Shown here: one piece after another, positions 1-8,462 of the stretch | How positions within the stretch are numbered: the stretch's first letter is position 1 | How the letters are laid out: the number at the start of each line of letters is the position of its first letter | Assembly (NCBI RefSeq): GCF_900475315.1 | Contig: NZ_LS483369.1 | Coordinates: 124,001-188,000 of the forward strand | Length of the DNA: 64,000 nucleotides | Direction: 5' to 3' | From: Neisseria cinerea | GTDB lineage: Bacteria > Pseudomonadota > Gammaproteobacteria > Burkholderiales > Neisseriaceae | Program-made: the position numbers and the translations under genes | Notes under the pieces: generated by a model | What the model saw: only the letters and a program-made list of their open reading frames with translations | Told to the model about the DNA's origin: nothing | The model's database searches: none

Positions 1-162
1 TGCATCTTCATGCCGTCTGAAGGATTTGTCGTAGTGGCGGAAACGGCTGGTAATCAGCAACACGTCGTGCGATTGCGACAATCGTTCTGCCAGATACCAA
101 AAGCGGTTGAAATACGGTTCGGACGGCAGCGAGCAGTAGGGGGCGACTATGGTGATGTTCAT
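1..162 (-). CDS. glycosyltransferase, N-terminal part (pglH position)
   Basis: The first 54 codons are visible before the window edge cuts the gene. The translation begins MNITIVAPYCSLPSEPYFNR and continues into an 'RLSQSHDVLLITSRF' segment, typical of the N-terminal Rossmann domain of GT-B (GT4-like) glycosyltransferases. It lies 19 bp after the stop of the preceding glycosyltransferase and on the same strand, so it is probably part of the same pgl operon. In meningococcus the order is pglF-pglG-pglH, which would make this the pglH position, a glucosyltransferase acting on undecaprenyl-PP-bacillosamine. That assignment rests on gene order only. An uptake sequence occurs inside the coding region near base 13. 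Confidence 0.7.
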   Translation of the reverse strand, partial: MNITIVAPYCSLPSEPYFNRFWYLAERLSQSHDVLLITSRFRHYDKSFRRHEDA

Positions 163-181
163 CGGCAGCTTTCAGACGGCA

Positions 182-1252
182 TTACATGGTATAGGCGGCC
201 ATGGTGGTACGGTAGATTTCGTCGTCGGAACAGAGTGCGGCGACGTGTGTGTGCAGCCTTTTGCCCATTGCTTCGCGCAACTCCGGCTGTCTGACGAGCG
301 TGTCTACGGCGGCGATAAAGGCTTCTTCGTCGCCGAAGGGGATGCAGTAACCCGTTTCCCCGTTGACGACCATTTCGGAAATGCCCGCCATATCGTAGGT
401 AACGACGGGCGTGTCGTAAAGTCCGGCTTCTAAGATGTTGTTGCCCACACCTGCGCCGTGGTCGCCGATGCAGTGGGGCGTGTTCACCAAAATATCCACG
501 TCTTTGAAGTAGGCGGTCAAATCGCGCACGCCGCCGAGGAAGGTAACTTTGCCGTCTATGCCCAGACGTTCCGCCTGCGCTTTCAAATTGTCCATTTCTT
601 CGCCTATGCCCGCCACGTTCAGGCGTACGGGCATATCGCGGTCGACCATTTTTTTGAAAATGTCCAGCATCAGATGCACGGCGCGGACAGTGTCCAGACG
701 CGACAGCGTGCCGAGCATGACGCAGTCTTTGGCGGTTTTTTCGGGAACGGAATCGGGACGGTGCAGCGCGTTGTAGGTATAAGTGATGCGGTGTGCGGGA
801 AAACCGTAGCGGATGAGTTTGTCGCGCTCGTGTTTGCAGTTGCCGATGATGTACACGCCCAAACGGTCGAACAGCCGGGCGATTTTCGGATAGGTTTCGG
901 GGTTCAGCCCGCGTGCGTGGTAGAACACTTTGGTTTTCGGCGAAACGATTTTGGCGGCAACGGCGCAGGCGGGCACGATGCGCGCCATTTGGCAGTGGAT
1001 GATGTCGGGTTGTTCGCGCCGCAGCATTCGGGCGTAGGCAATCATGCCTTTGAAGTAGCCGAAAAGGCCGCCGCGATAGAAATCGACGGGTTGCCAACGT
1101 ATGCCCAAGGCTTGCGCCTCTTTGAGCAACGGTCCGTCCGAAGAGGCAAGGATGATGTCGTGTCCGTGCTGCCTGAGCAGCCGGCCGAGGCGGAAGGTGG
1201 CGTTTTCCGTGCCGCCCAGACCCGCCATAGAAGTGGTCAAAACGATTTTCAT
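182..1252 (-). CDS. pglG: glycosyltransferase family 4 (pglG position)
   Basis: A 356-residue GT-B enzyme. Starting at ATG 1252 gives MKIVLTTSMAGLGGTENATF, with the Gly-Gly motif near residue 13 that opens GT4 enzymes. The reading frame runs further upstream, but that stretch overlaps the flippase. The C-terminal half has the donor-site segment 'NNILEAGLYDTPVVTYD', including the conserved Glu that contacts the nucleotide sugar. Its ATG overlaps the flippase TGA (ATGA), showing tight translational coupling. By position it matches PglG of the neisserial pgl cluster, which adds sugars to the lipid-linked glycan for pilin and other glycoproteins on the cytoplasmic face. The family is certain; the symbol is inferred from order. 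Confidence 0.8.
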   Translation of the reverse strand: MKIVLTTSMAGLGGTENATFRLGRLLRQHGHDIILASSDGPLLKEAQALGIRWQPVDFYRGGLFGYFKGMIAYARMLRREQPDIIHCQMARIVPACAVAAKIVSPKTKVFYHARGLNPETYPKIARLFDRLGVYIIGNCKHERDKLIRYGFPAHRITYTYNALHRPDSVPEKTAKDCVMLGTLSRLDTVRAVHLMLDIFKKMVDRDMPVRLNVAGIGEEMDNLKAQAERLGIDGKVTFLGGVRDLTAYFKDVDILVNTPHCIGDHGAGVGNNILEAGLYDTPVVTYDMAGISEMVVNGETGYCIPFGDEEAFIAAVDTLVRQPELREAMGKRLHTHVAALCSDDEIYRTTMAAYTM

Positions 1253-2670
1253 GATGTGGAACCCATGTTTTTCAGACGGCAAAACAGGCGGTTTAATTCT
1301 GCTTTGTGCCGCAGGATGCAGCCTGCCAAATATACGGTCCATACGGCGGCGAACAGGGGATGGTTTTCCCGTGTGCCGAAACAGGCGTGGACTGTCGCGG
1401 AGGTCAGGCAGAACAATGTGTGCATATAAAGCGGCAGGCGTTTGAGCGGCTGCCACAGGCGGGAAGAGCTTTCTGTCTTTAAAACAAAAAACAGCCAGAA
1501 TGATGCGGCGCAGGCAACCGCCGCACCGCGCGCGCCTTCAGACGGCACGAGCAGCCTCAACAGCAGCAGGTTTGCCGACAGCGCGGTCAGGTTGGCAAGC
1601 GTAATCAGCCGTGTTTTGCGGACGACATTCAAACCGATACCGCTGATTTCGGTCAGCGTGTAAAACAGCGGCGGTAACATGCACGATACGACGATAAACC
1701 TGACGGACGCATAGGTTTCAGGCAGCAGGCCGGAAACCAAAGGTGAAAAAATACCGGTCAGGCAGACGGCTGCGGCAAGCAGCGCGGCGGCGGATTCTGC
1801 GGTTGCCGAAATGTGCGGTATCGGGGTATTTTCTTCGACCATGCGGAAGATATGCGGCGTCCAGACCGTTGAAAAAATATTTTGGAACACCAGTGCCGCC
1901 GCACCGAAGGTAATCCCCATCGAGTATATGCCGAGCTGTTCCAATCCGGCGTATCCTTTCAGAAAGAAGCGGTCGGCAGAAGTCAGCCCCCAGTAGGCGA
2001 GGTTGCCCAGTGCGAGCGGTATGCCGTAGCGCAGGCCGCGATGCAGGACGGCGGATGAAAACGGTGCGCGCCATGCGGCTTTCAGACGGCATCGGTTTTG
2101 AAACAGCAACAGGGCGAGGGCGGCGAGGTTCGCCAGTGTGTAAACGGCACCGAGCGTGGCGGTGTGTGCAGGGAAGTGCAGCAGCCCGACCGCCAGTGGC
2201 AGCAGCGGCAGGACGGTGAGCTTCGGTATGAGTTGTGCGGAAGAAAAGGCAAACGCACGTTCTTCCATACGTAAAATCAGGGAGAAAAAACGAATCAGCA
2301 GGACGGTCAGCGCAAACAGTACCAGCCCGATGCCGGCGGCGGAGTCATCAAGCGAGAACAGGATTTCAGACGGCATTTCCGGACGGGAAAGCAGGAAGGC
2401 GGCCATTACGGCGGCTGAGAGCAGCGGCGGCAGGAACAGGGTTTTGAACAAAGTGTCTTTGTCGGCGGCGGCATAGTATTCGCGGATGTATGCCTGATCC
2501 AAACCCATGCCCAAAACCAATATGCCCAAGCCTGCCGCCGTCTGCATCAGTATGATGCGTCCGATGTCGGCAGCAGGAAAGTACCACGACAGAAGCGGCA
2601 GGGTCATTATGCCCAAAACCGCGCTGCCGAGGGAACCTGCCGCGTAGCCGAGGATTTTTTTTGTGTCCAT
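1249..2670 (-). CDS. pglF: lipid-linked oligosaccharide flippase PglF (Wzx-like)
   Basis: A 473-residue, strongly hydrophobic protein with about 12 to 14 predicted membrane segments from end to end, matching the polysaccharide-synthesis/Wzx flippase family. In Neisseria the family member of the pgl locus moves undecaprenyl-PP-linked glycan from the cytoplasmic to the periplasmic side before the oligosaccharyltransferase transfers it to protein. It starts MDTKKILGYAAGS and is followed by a glycosyltransferase overlapping by 4 bp. No strong ribosome-binding site precedes the ATG. An inverted uptake-sequence pair lies between this gene and the upstream dehydrogenase. PglF is a confident call from family plus context. 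Confidence 0.85.
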   Translation of the reverse strand: MDTKKILGYAAGSLGSAVLGIMTLPLLSWYFPAADIGRIILMQTAAGLGILVLGMGLDQAYIREYYAAADKDTLFKTLFLPPLLSAAVMAAFLLSRPEMPSEILFSLDDSAAGIGLVLFALTVLLIRFFSLILRMEERAFAFSSAQLIPKLTVLPLLPLAVGLLHFPAHTATLGAVYTLANLAALALLLFQNRCRLKAAWRAPFSSAVLHRGLRYGIPLALGNLAYWGLTSADRFFLKGYAGLEQLGIYSMGITFGAAALVFQNIFSTVWTPHIFRMVEENTPIPHISATAESAAALLAAAVCLTGIFSPLVSGLLPETYASVRFIVVSCMLPPLFYTLTEISGIGLNVVRKTRLITLANLTALSANLLLLRLLVPSEGARGAAVACAASFWLFFVLKTESSSRLWQPLKRLPLYMHTLFCLTSATVHACFGTRENHPLFAAVWTVYLAGCILRHKAELNRLFCRLKNMGSTS

Positions 2671-2681
2671 TTCAAATGTTC

Positions 2682-2717
2682 AGACGGCATCGGGATACTC
2701 TCCAATGCCGTCTGAAA
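2682..2717. terminator. inverted uptake-sequence pair between wbpA and pglF
   Basis: TTCAGACGGCAT and ATGCCGTCTGAA face each other with a short spacer and could form a stem. It lies between two genes of the same strand, so it may attenuate rather than end transcription of the glycan genes. No clear T-run follows. Confidence 0.5.
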
Positions 2718-2727
2718 CCTTTCTCTA

Positions 2728-4035
2728 TCAGGCTTTGACGACTTTCGGGCTGCCGTCGCGGAAGCGTCCGCGCGTATCGACGATGAGTTTGGCGTGTTCG
2801 GCGATAAGCGGGTAGTCGAATTTGTCATGGTCGGTGGTCAGTACCACGCAGTCGAAGCCTGCCAGCGTTTCTGCCGTAATCGGGGTACTGGAAAGGTTGA
2901 AGCAGTGGTGTCCGGGAATATGGGGGAAAACGGCGACATGGGGGTCGGAATAGGCGATGTCCGCCCCCAGTTTGTGCAGCCTGTCCATCACTTCCACCGA
3001 GGGGCTTTCGCGCATATCGTCCACGTTTTTTTTGTAGGAAATGCCCAGAATCAGGACTTTGCTGTCTTTGATGGAACGGCCGTTTCCATTGAGGGCGAGG
3101 ACGGTTTTGCCGATGACGTAGTCGGGCATATGGGAATTGACTTCGCCCGCCAGTTCGATGAAGCGCGTGTTTACGCCGTATTCGCGCGCTTTCCATGTGA
3201 GGTAGAAGGGGTCGATGGGGATGCAGTGCCCGCCCAGGCCGGGACCGGGGTAATACGGTACGAAGCCGAAGGGTTTGGTGGCGGCGGCATCGATGACCTC
3301 GTGGATGTCTATGCCCATTTTGTCGGCGACGATTTTCATTTCGTTAACCAGGCCGATGTTGACGGCGCGGTGGATGTTTTCCAGCAGCTTGGTCAGTTCG
3401 GCGGCCTTGGTCGAGCTGACGGGGACAACCCGGTCGATGGCGGGACTGTACAGTGCGATGCCGACTTCCAGACATGAGGCGGTGTGTCCGCCGACGACTT
3501 TGGGGATGGTGCGTGTTTCGAAATGGGGGTTGCCCGGGTCTTCCCGTTCCGGAGAATAGACGAGGAAGATGTCTTTGCCGGCCTTCAGTCCGTTTTCTTC
3601 TACGCGCGGCAGCAGTTCTTCTTCGGTGGTGCCGGGATAGGTGGTTGATTCGAGCGATAAAACCTGACCGGCGCGCAGATAGGGTTTGACTGCGTCGGTC
3701 GTGCCGGTAACGAAGCTGATATCGGGTTCCCGGTATTTGTTTAAGGGTGTGGGGACGCAGAGGATGACGGCATCCGCTTCGGCAATCCGGGAAAAGTCGT
3801 CAGTGGCTTCAAAACCTTTTTGACGTGCCGCTGCGATTTTTCCGGAGGGAATGTGTTCGATATAGCTTTCGCCTGCATTAAGCCTGCCGGTTTTGAAGGT
3901 GTCGATGTCGAAGCCTAGGACGCGGAAACCGGCATCGGTGTAGCGCAGCATCAGCGGCAGTCCGACATAGCCCAAACCGACGATGCCGATGACGGCGGTC
4001 CGGTCTGCAAATTTTCGGATAAGCTGGTCTTTCAT
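2728..4035 (-). CDS. wbpA: UDP-N-acetylglucosamine 6-dehydrogenase (WbpA type)
   Basis: 435 residues, the usual length. NAD-binding [12 protein letters not shown] lies at residues 17-28, and the catalytic cysteine is Cys271 in [11 protein letters not shown]. From memory the whole chain resembles Pseudomonas O5 WbpA (shared segments include [14 protein letters not shown] and [11 protein letters not shown]) rather than UDP-glucose dehydrogenase. WbpA oxidises UDP-GlcNAc to UDP-GlcNAcA with two NAD+. TGAGGA precedes the ATG at 4035. Between ribD and pglF it would supply N-acetylhexosaminuronic acid for a protein-linked glycan, as reported for N. elongata. I do not remember it at this place in meningococcal genomes. 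Substrate is inferred from family; glycan role from position. Confidence 0.82.
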   Translation of the reverse strand: MKDQLIRKFADRTAVIGIVGLGYVGLPLMLRYTDAGFRVLGFDIDTFKTGRLNAGESYIEHIPSGKIAAARQKGFEATDDFSRIAEADAVILCVPTPLNKYREPDISFVTGTTDAVKPYLRAGQVLSLESTTYPGTTEEELLPRVEENGLKAGKDIFLVYSPEREDPGNPHFETRTIPKVVGGHTASCLEVGIALYSPAIDRVVPVSSTKAAELTKLLENIHRAVNIGLVNEMKIVADKMGIDIHEVIDAAATKPFGFVPYYPGPGLGGHCIPIDPFYLTWKAREYGVNTRFIELAGEVNSHMPDYVIGKTVLALNGNGRSIKDSKVLILGISYKKNVDDMRESPSVEVMDRLHKLGADIAYSDPHVAVFPHIPGHHCFNLSSTPITAETLAGFDCVVLTTDHDKFDYPLIAEHAKLIVDTRGRFRDGSPKVVKA

Positions 4036-4122
4036 ATTGTCCTCACGGCGTTTCAGACGGCAGTGCCGTCTGAAGAATGTTATTTCATCCCGGTATTATA
4101 TAGTGAAATTGTCATGAATCCG

Positions 4123-5247
4123 TCAAAAAACGTTATCGTTTTTTCGGAACACGGTTTTGATGTCGTGTTCGAGGATTTCGCTGGAAACGGGCGTCCATAA
4201 AGGAGGATCGGTCAGTGCGGCACGGTTCTCGGGCAGGGAGAGCAGGTCTTTGCCGATGCCGAGGATTTTGGGTGAACGGTACAGGACGATTTCGTCTGCC
4301 AGATCTTCTGTCAAAAATGCGGATGTGAGTTTAGAACCTGCTTCGACCATGATTTCGCCGAAACCTTCGTCGGCAAGGAGGCGCATCAGGTGGTGCAGGT
4401 CGATTTTACCGTCTGCCATTTCAGACGGCATCAGGATGCGGATGTTTGCGTGTTCCCGATAGGGGCGGAGTTTGTCTTCATCGCGTTCCAAGGTGGCGAT
4501 GTAGGTCGGAGATTGTCCGTCGGTAACCAAATAGCTGTACGGGGGCAGGCGCAGGCGGCTGTCTAACACGATGCGTGCGGGTTGGCGCAGGGTTGGGAAG
4601 TCGCGGACGTTGAGTTGGGGATTGTCCGCCAACACCGTGCCGATGCCGGTCAGCACCGCGCAGCTTTCGGCGCGCAAAACCTGTACGTCGGCACGCGCTT
4701 CTTCGCCGGTAATCCAAAAGCTGCTGCCGTCTGAAAGCGCGGTTTTGCCGTCCAGCGAAACGGCGCATTTGAGGCGGACGAAGGGGCGACGGCGTTCGAT
4801 GCGCGATAAAAATCCCCGGTTGAGTTCGCGTGCTTTGTTTTCAAGCAGCCCGCATTCCGTCTTGATGCCAGCTACTTCGAGCAGGGCAAGCCCTTTGCCT
4901 GCAACCAGCGGGTTGGGGTCGCGCATGGCGGCAACGACGCGTGTTATGCCGGAACGGAGCAGAGCGTCGGCGCAGGGCGGGGTACGCCCGTAATGGCTGC
5001 ACGGTTCGAGGGTAACAAAGGCGGTCGCGCCTTGTGCCATTTCGCCCGCCTGATGCAGGGCGTGGACTTCGGCATGGGGTTCGCCCGCTTTGACGTGGAA
5101 GCCCTGTCCGACAATTTGTCTGCCGTGTGCGATAACGCAGCCGACGCGCGGATTGGGCGAAGTGGAAAAACGCCCCAAAGCGGCAAGGTCGAGGGCTTGG
5201 TGCATCATGGAAACGTCTGTGGAGGAAAAGTATGTATCGGAGAACAT
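4123..5247 (-). CDS. ribD: bifunctional riboflavin biosynthesis protein RibD
   Basis: 374 residues with the two expected domains. The N-terminal deaminase domain has the zinc and catalytic residues His58-Ala-Glu60, Cys83 and Cys92 (HAE and PC...PPC pattern). The C-terminal reductase domain starts near residue 150 with 'RPFVRLKCAVSLDGKTA'. It converts 2,5-diamino-6-ribosylamino-4(3H)-pyrimidinone 5'-phosphate to the ribitylamino-uracil phosphate in riboflavin synthesis. It lies 38 bp after nrdR, a common bacterial pairing. An internal uptake sequence is read as LMPSE near residue 275. The start at 5247 has no clear ribosome-binding site; internal Met codons near 5208 are alternatives. Confidence 0.93.
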   Translation of the reverse strand: MFSDTYFSSTDVSMMHQALDLAALGRFSTSPNPRVGCVIAHGRQIVGQGFHVKAGEPHAEVHALHQAGEMAQGATAFVTLEPCSHYGRTPPCADALLRSGITRVVAAMRDPNPLVAGKGLALLEVAGIKTECGLLENKARELNRGFLSRIERRRPFVRLKCAVSLDGKTALSDGSSFWITGEEARADVQVLRAESCAVLTGIGTVLADNPQLNVRDFPTLRQPARIVLDSRLRLPPYSYLVTDGQSPTYIATLERDEDKLRPYREHANIRILMPSEMADGKIDLHHLMRLLADEGFGEIMVEAGSKLTSAFLTEDLADEIVLYRSPKILGIGKDLLSLPENRAALTDPPLWTPVSSEILEHDIKTVFRKNDNVF

Positions 5248-5285
5248 GGGGATACCGTATCAGTATGGGTAATGTTTGGGAGGGG

Positions 5286-5747
5286 TCAGGCTTTGCTGCC
5301 TGTTTTGACGGCTTGCGCCAGCCACGAGGCGAAATGTTCCGTGCTGTCGAAGCGTTTGTGCAGGGCTGCGAAGCGGACGGCGGCTTCCGTGTTGTGCTCA
5401 AGCAGCTCTTTTAGCACCATGTCGGCAAGTTCGGTGGAGGATATGTCGCGCAAACCTGAATTGTACAGCCTGTATTCCGTCAGGCGGACAATCTCGTCGA
5501 TTTGCTCCTGGCCGGTGCATTTGCGGACGGCGGCGGTCAGGTCGGCATGAAGCTTCCTTCTGTCGAAAGGACGGCGTTTTTTGTCATGGCCGGTGATTGA
5601 GGGCATTTTGAATTCGACGGTTTCGAGTGTGCCGAAGCGTTTGCCGCAGCCGGGGCAGTGGCGGCGGCGGCGGACGGTATTGCGCTCTTCCATCAGGCGG
5701 GAATCGGCAACTCGGGTGTCCGGGTGGCTGCAAAACGGGCATTTCAT
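5286..5747 (-). CDS. nrdR: transcriptional repressor NrdR
   Basis: 153 residues. A zinc ribbon formed by Cys3, Cys6, Cys31 and Cys34 opens the protein, followed by an ATP-cone domain (KRRPFDRRKLHADL onwards). NrdR senses ATP/dATP and represses ribonucleotide reductase genes. It stands directly upstream of ribD on the same strand, matching the nrdR-ribD arrangement common in proteobacteria. ATG at 5747 gives MKCPFCSHPDTRV, the canonical NrdR beginning. Confidence 0.95.
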   Translation of the reverse strand: MKCPFCSHPDTRVADSRLMEERNTVRRRRHCPGCGKRFGTLETVEFKMPSITGHDKKRRPFDRRKLHADLTAAVRKCTGQEQIDEIVRLTEYRLYNSGLRDISSTELADMVLKELLEHNTEAAVRFAALHKRFDSTEHFASWLAQAVKTGSKA

Positions 5748-5774
5748 GGTATTTCCTCACTGATGCCGTCTGAA

Positions 5775-6617
5775 TCAAACCGATACGCCGGCTGCGCGTG
5801 CGATTTCCAGGCCTTCTTCGGTACTCATATAGACGGGGTTACGGGGTCGGTCGTTTAAAATAATTTTGCCTTCACGGAACATGACCAGTTCGTTCACGGC
5901 AAGTTGGGACCATGATTCGTCGCGGGTCAGCGGCAGGGTGGCGATAACGGCAACGCGGTCGTCCGGCGTGGTTACTTCGGCAAAATCGACCATTACATCG
6001 TCGTCGAGCAGGCGTGCCTTGCCGAACGGGGCTTGGCGGACGATGTAGTGCAGCAGTGTGCTGGCGTGGGCAAACAGTGATACGCCGTCGGACAAGACGA
6101 AGTTAAACAGTCCGAATTTGCGGATTTCGTGCGTCAGCCCGGCAATGGCGTCAAACAGGGTTTCGTCGTCGGGACGTGTGTCGAAGCGGGTGCGGAGGCG
6201 GTTGAGGATGTGGCAGAATGCGCGTTCGGAGTCGGTGGTGCCGACGGGATGGAAGAATTCGCCCTGTGCGGGAAAGAAGTCGGCCAAATGCCCGTTGTGT
6301 GCAAACAGCCAGTAGCCGCCCCACATTTCACGCATAAAGGGATGTGTGTTCGCCAGCGAGGTTTGTCCTTGCGATGCTTTGCGGATATGGGCGACGACGT
6401 TTTCCGATTTAATCTGGTAGGCGCGCACAAGGTCGGCGACGGGGGAGTTTGCACTCGGCTTGTCGTCATGGAACAGGCGCACGCCTTTGCCTTCGAAGAA
6501 CCCGATGCCGAAACCGTCGGCATGATGGTCGGTAATGCCACCCCTGCGGCGGAATCCTTCAAAGGAAAACATAATATCGGTCGGCGTATTGCAGTTCATG
6601 CCCAGCAGTTGACACAT
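5775..6617 (-). CDS. class II glutamine amidotransferase (YafJ-like)
   Basis: 280 residues. The N-terminal nucleophile Cys2 (MCQLLGMNCNTP) is the hallmark of Ntn-type glutaminase domains, and the body has the family features 'DHHADGFGIGF', 'VVAHIRKAS' and 'LFAHNGHL'. It is a stand-alone glutaminase domain related to E. coli YafJ; the physiological acceptor of the ammonia or glutamyl group is not known to me. It is 27 bp upstream of nrdR and could be cotranscribed. The family call is firm; the function is open. Confidence 0.88.
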   Translation of the reverse strand: MCQLLGMNCNTPTDIMFSFEGFRRRGGITDHHADGFGIGFFEGKGVRLFHDDKPSANSPVADLVRAYQIKSENVVAHIRKASQGQTSLANTHPFMREMWGGYWLFAHNGHLADFFPAQGEFFHPVGTTDSERAFCHILNRLRTRFDTRPDDETLFDAIAGLTHEIRKFGLFNFVLSDGVSLFAHASTLLHYIVRQAPFGKARLLDDDVMVDFAEVTTPDDRVAVIATLPLTRDESWSQLAVNELVMFREGKIILNDRPRNPVYMSTEEGLEIARAAGVSV

Positions 6618-6666
6618 GGTTTGTCCAAGTCGTTCATATAGTAGTCGGATTATACTCCGAACTGAA

Positions 6667-6695
6667 AATGCCGTCTGAACGCTTCAGACGGCATT
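6667..6695. terminator. uptake-sequence hairpin between aroB and the amidotransferase
   Basis: ATGCCGTCTGAA and TTCAGACGGCAT are separated by only a few bases and form a perfect stem after the aroB stop codon. Confidence 0.75.
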
Positions 6696-6706
6696 ATTAT
6701 CGGGAA

Positions 6707-7786
6707 TCAGAGATAGGGTTGCAGGGTGCGCCGGAGAATGTCCGTATCAGTGATTTCGGTAATGACGGCTTCGCCCAGCCTCTTTAATCCGATGAAGCGC
6801 ATCACGCCGCCGCTGACTTTTTTATCGTGGCTCATATGTTCGAGCCATTTTTCGAATGGGAACACGGGCGGTGCGGACGGCAGTTTGGCGGCTTCGAACA
6901 GGGCGGCAAGCCGTGCGGTATCTGCGGCGGAGGTGTTGCCCAGTTGTTCGGACAAACGCCCGGCTAAAACACAGCCGGCGGCGACGGCTTCTCCATGCAG
7001 CCAAGTGCCGTAACCCATCTCGGTTTCAATGGCGTGTCCGAAGGTGTGTCCGAGGTTGAGCCATGCGCGTATGCCTTGTTCGGTCTCGTCCTGTGCGACG
7101 ATGTCTGCCTTCATTTGGCAGCAACGGTACACGGCTTCGGCGAGTTTTCCTTTGTCGAGCGTCATCAGTCCGGATATGTTTTGTTCGAGCCATTCGAAAA
7201 AACCGATGTCGCCGAGCGCACCGTATTTGATGACTTCCGCCATACCGGCGGACAATTCGCGGACGGGCAGGGTGTGCAGCGTATCCAAGTCAGCAAGCAC
7301 CGCCTGCGGCTGGTAAAACGCGCCGATCATATTTTTACCGAGCGGGTGGTTGATGGCAGTTTTGCCGCCAACCGATGAGTCAACCTGGCTTAACAGCGTA
7401 GTCGGTATTTGAATGAATGGGGCACCGCGCTGGTAGGTGGCGGCGGCAAAGCCGACCATGTCGCCGATAACGCCGCCGCCCAGCGCAATCAGCGTGGTTT
7501 TGCGTTCGGCGCGGTTTTGAATCAGTCCGTCAAAAATAAGGTTGAGCGTCTGCCAATTTTTATATATTTCCCCGTCAGGCAGGATAATGCTGAAATGGGG
7601 AATGCCTGCCTCGTCTAATGCCGTCTGAAGCGTATGGAGATAAAGCGGGGCAACGGTTTTATTGGTAATGATGGCGGCACGCCTGCCAAGATACGGTTGG
7701 AGCAGGCTGCCGGCCTGCCGTATGAGTCCGTTGCCGATAAAGATAGGGTAGGTGTGCGAAGGTGCGTGTACGTTCAGTGTTTTCAT
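6707..7786 (-). CDS. aroB: 3-dehydroquinate synthase
   Basis: 359 residues, normal length. The NAD-binding segment '[19 protein letters not shown]', the '[19 protein letters not shown]' core and the metal-ligand helix with '[12 protein letters not shown]' are all present. AroB converts DAHP to 3-dehydroquinate in the shikimate pathway. It follows aroK with 11 bp between them, giving the usual aroK-aroB unit, which in Neisseria sits directly behind the pil operon. Confidence 0.96.
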   Translation of the reverse strand: MKTLNVHAPSHTYPIFIGNGLIRQAGSLLQPYLGRRAAIITNKTVAPLYLHTLQTALDEAGIPHFSIILPDGEIYKNWQTLNLIFDGLIQNRAERKTTLIALGGGVIGDMVGFAAATYQRGAPFIQIPTTLLSQVDSSVGGKTAINHPLGKNMIGAFYQPQAVLADLDTLHTLPVRELSAGMAEVIKYGALGDIGFFEWLEQNISGLMTLDKGKLAEAVYRCCQMKADIVAQDETEQGIRAWLNLGHTFGHAIETEMGYGTWLHGEAVAAGCVLAGRLSEQLGNTSAADTARLAALFEAAKLPSAPPVFPFEKWLEHMSHDKKVSGGVMRFIGLKRLGEAVITEITDTDILRRTLQPYL

Positions 7787-7797
7787 GCGTCGGTTTT

Positions 7798-8310
7798 TTA
7801 TTCGGATAAAAGGTTGAGCAGGGTTTGTATGGTTTGCCGGCAGTTTCCCGATTCGACGGTGAAATCGGCGGTTTGCCTGTAAAGCGGGTCGCGTGCGGCG
7901 TAGAGTTCGCGCAATCTGCCTAAGGGATCGGCAACTTGTAAAAGGGGGCGGTTACTGTCGCAGCGCGTCCGTTCGAGTAGCGTTTCAGGTTGCGCGTGCA
8001 GATAAACGACCGTTCCGCTTTTGCGGATTAGATTGCGGTTTTCTTCTTTTAAAACGGCACCGCCACCGGTGGATAGGACGATATTGGGCAGGATAACCAG
8101 CTTTTTAAGCATGGTGGTTTCGCGTGAACGGAATCCCTGTTCTCCTTCCATTTCAAATATGGTGGGGATGGAAACGCCGGCGGCTGCCGAAACTTCATGG
8201 TCGCAGTCGTAAAAGCAGTAATTTAGGGAGCGGGCAACCTGTCTGCCCAGGGTGGTTTTGCCAGCACCCATCAGCCCGATGAGGATAAGTTTGTCGGTAA
8301 AATTTTTCAT
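7798..8310 (-). CDS. aroK: shikimate kinase
   Basis: 170 residues. A P-loop (GLMGAGKTT, residues 12-20), the shikimate-binding 'FRSRETTML' and the 'LSTGGGAV' motif identify shikimate kinase. It phosphorylates shikimate with ATP in the aromatic amino acid pathway. It is followed closely by aroB. About 150 bp separate it from pilQ upstream, including a hairpin terminator. Confidence 0.96.
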   Translation of the reverse strand: MKNFTDKLILIGLMGAGKTTLGRQVARSLNYCFYDCDHEVSAAAGVSIPTIFEMEGEQGFRSRETTMLKKLVILPNIVLSTGGGAVLKEENRNLIRKSGTVVYLHAQPETLLERTRCDSNRPLLQVADPLGRLRELYAARDPLYRQTADFTVESGNCRQTIQTLLNLLSE

Positions 8311-8412
8311 GGCGTAATTTTATACGATATTGGCAGGACTGGTAGGGGCTTAAGGTGTATCGGGATGGGAATTCAGTTTCAGGCGGTATTTTGACGGGTG
8401 TTGGATTTCAGA

Positions 8413-8452
8413 TAAAAAAAGGCATATGCTGCAAAACATATGCCCTTTTTTA
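8413..8452 (-). terminator. intrinsic terminator after pilQ
   Basis: On the minus strand a GGGCATATG / CATATGCC stem with an 8-base loop is followed by a run of seven T. It begins about 10 bp after the pilQ stop codon and ends the pilM-Q operon. Confidence 0.88.
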
Positions 8453-8462
8453 CGTTTACGGA

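Noticed and set aside
4097-4115. TATAGTGAAATTG resembling a Correia repeat end upstream of ribD's stop
   Set aside because: Only the first bases match and no partner inverted repeat is present.
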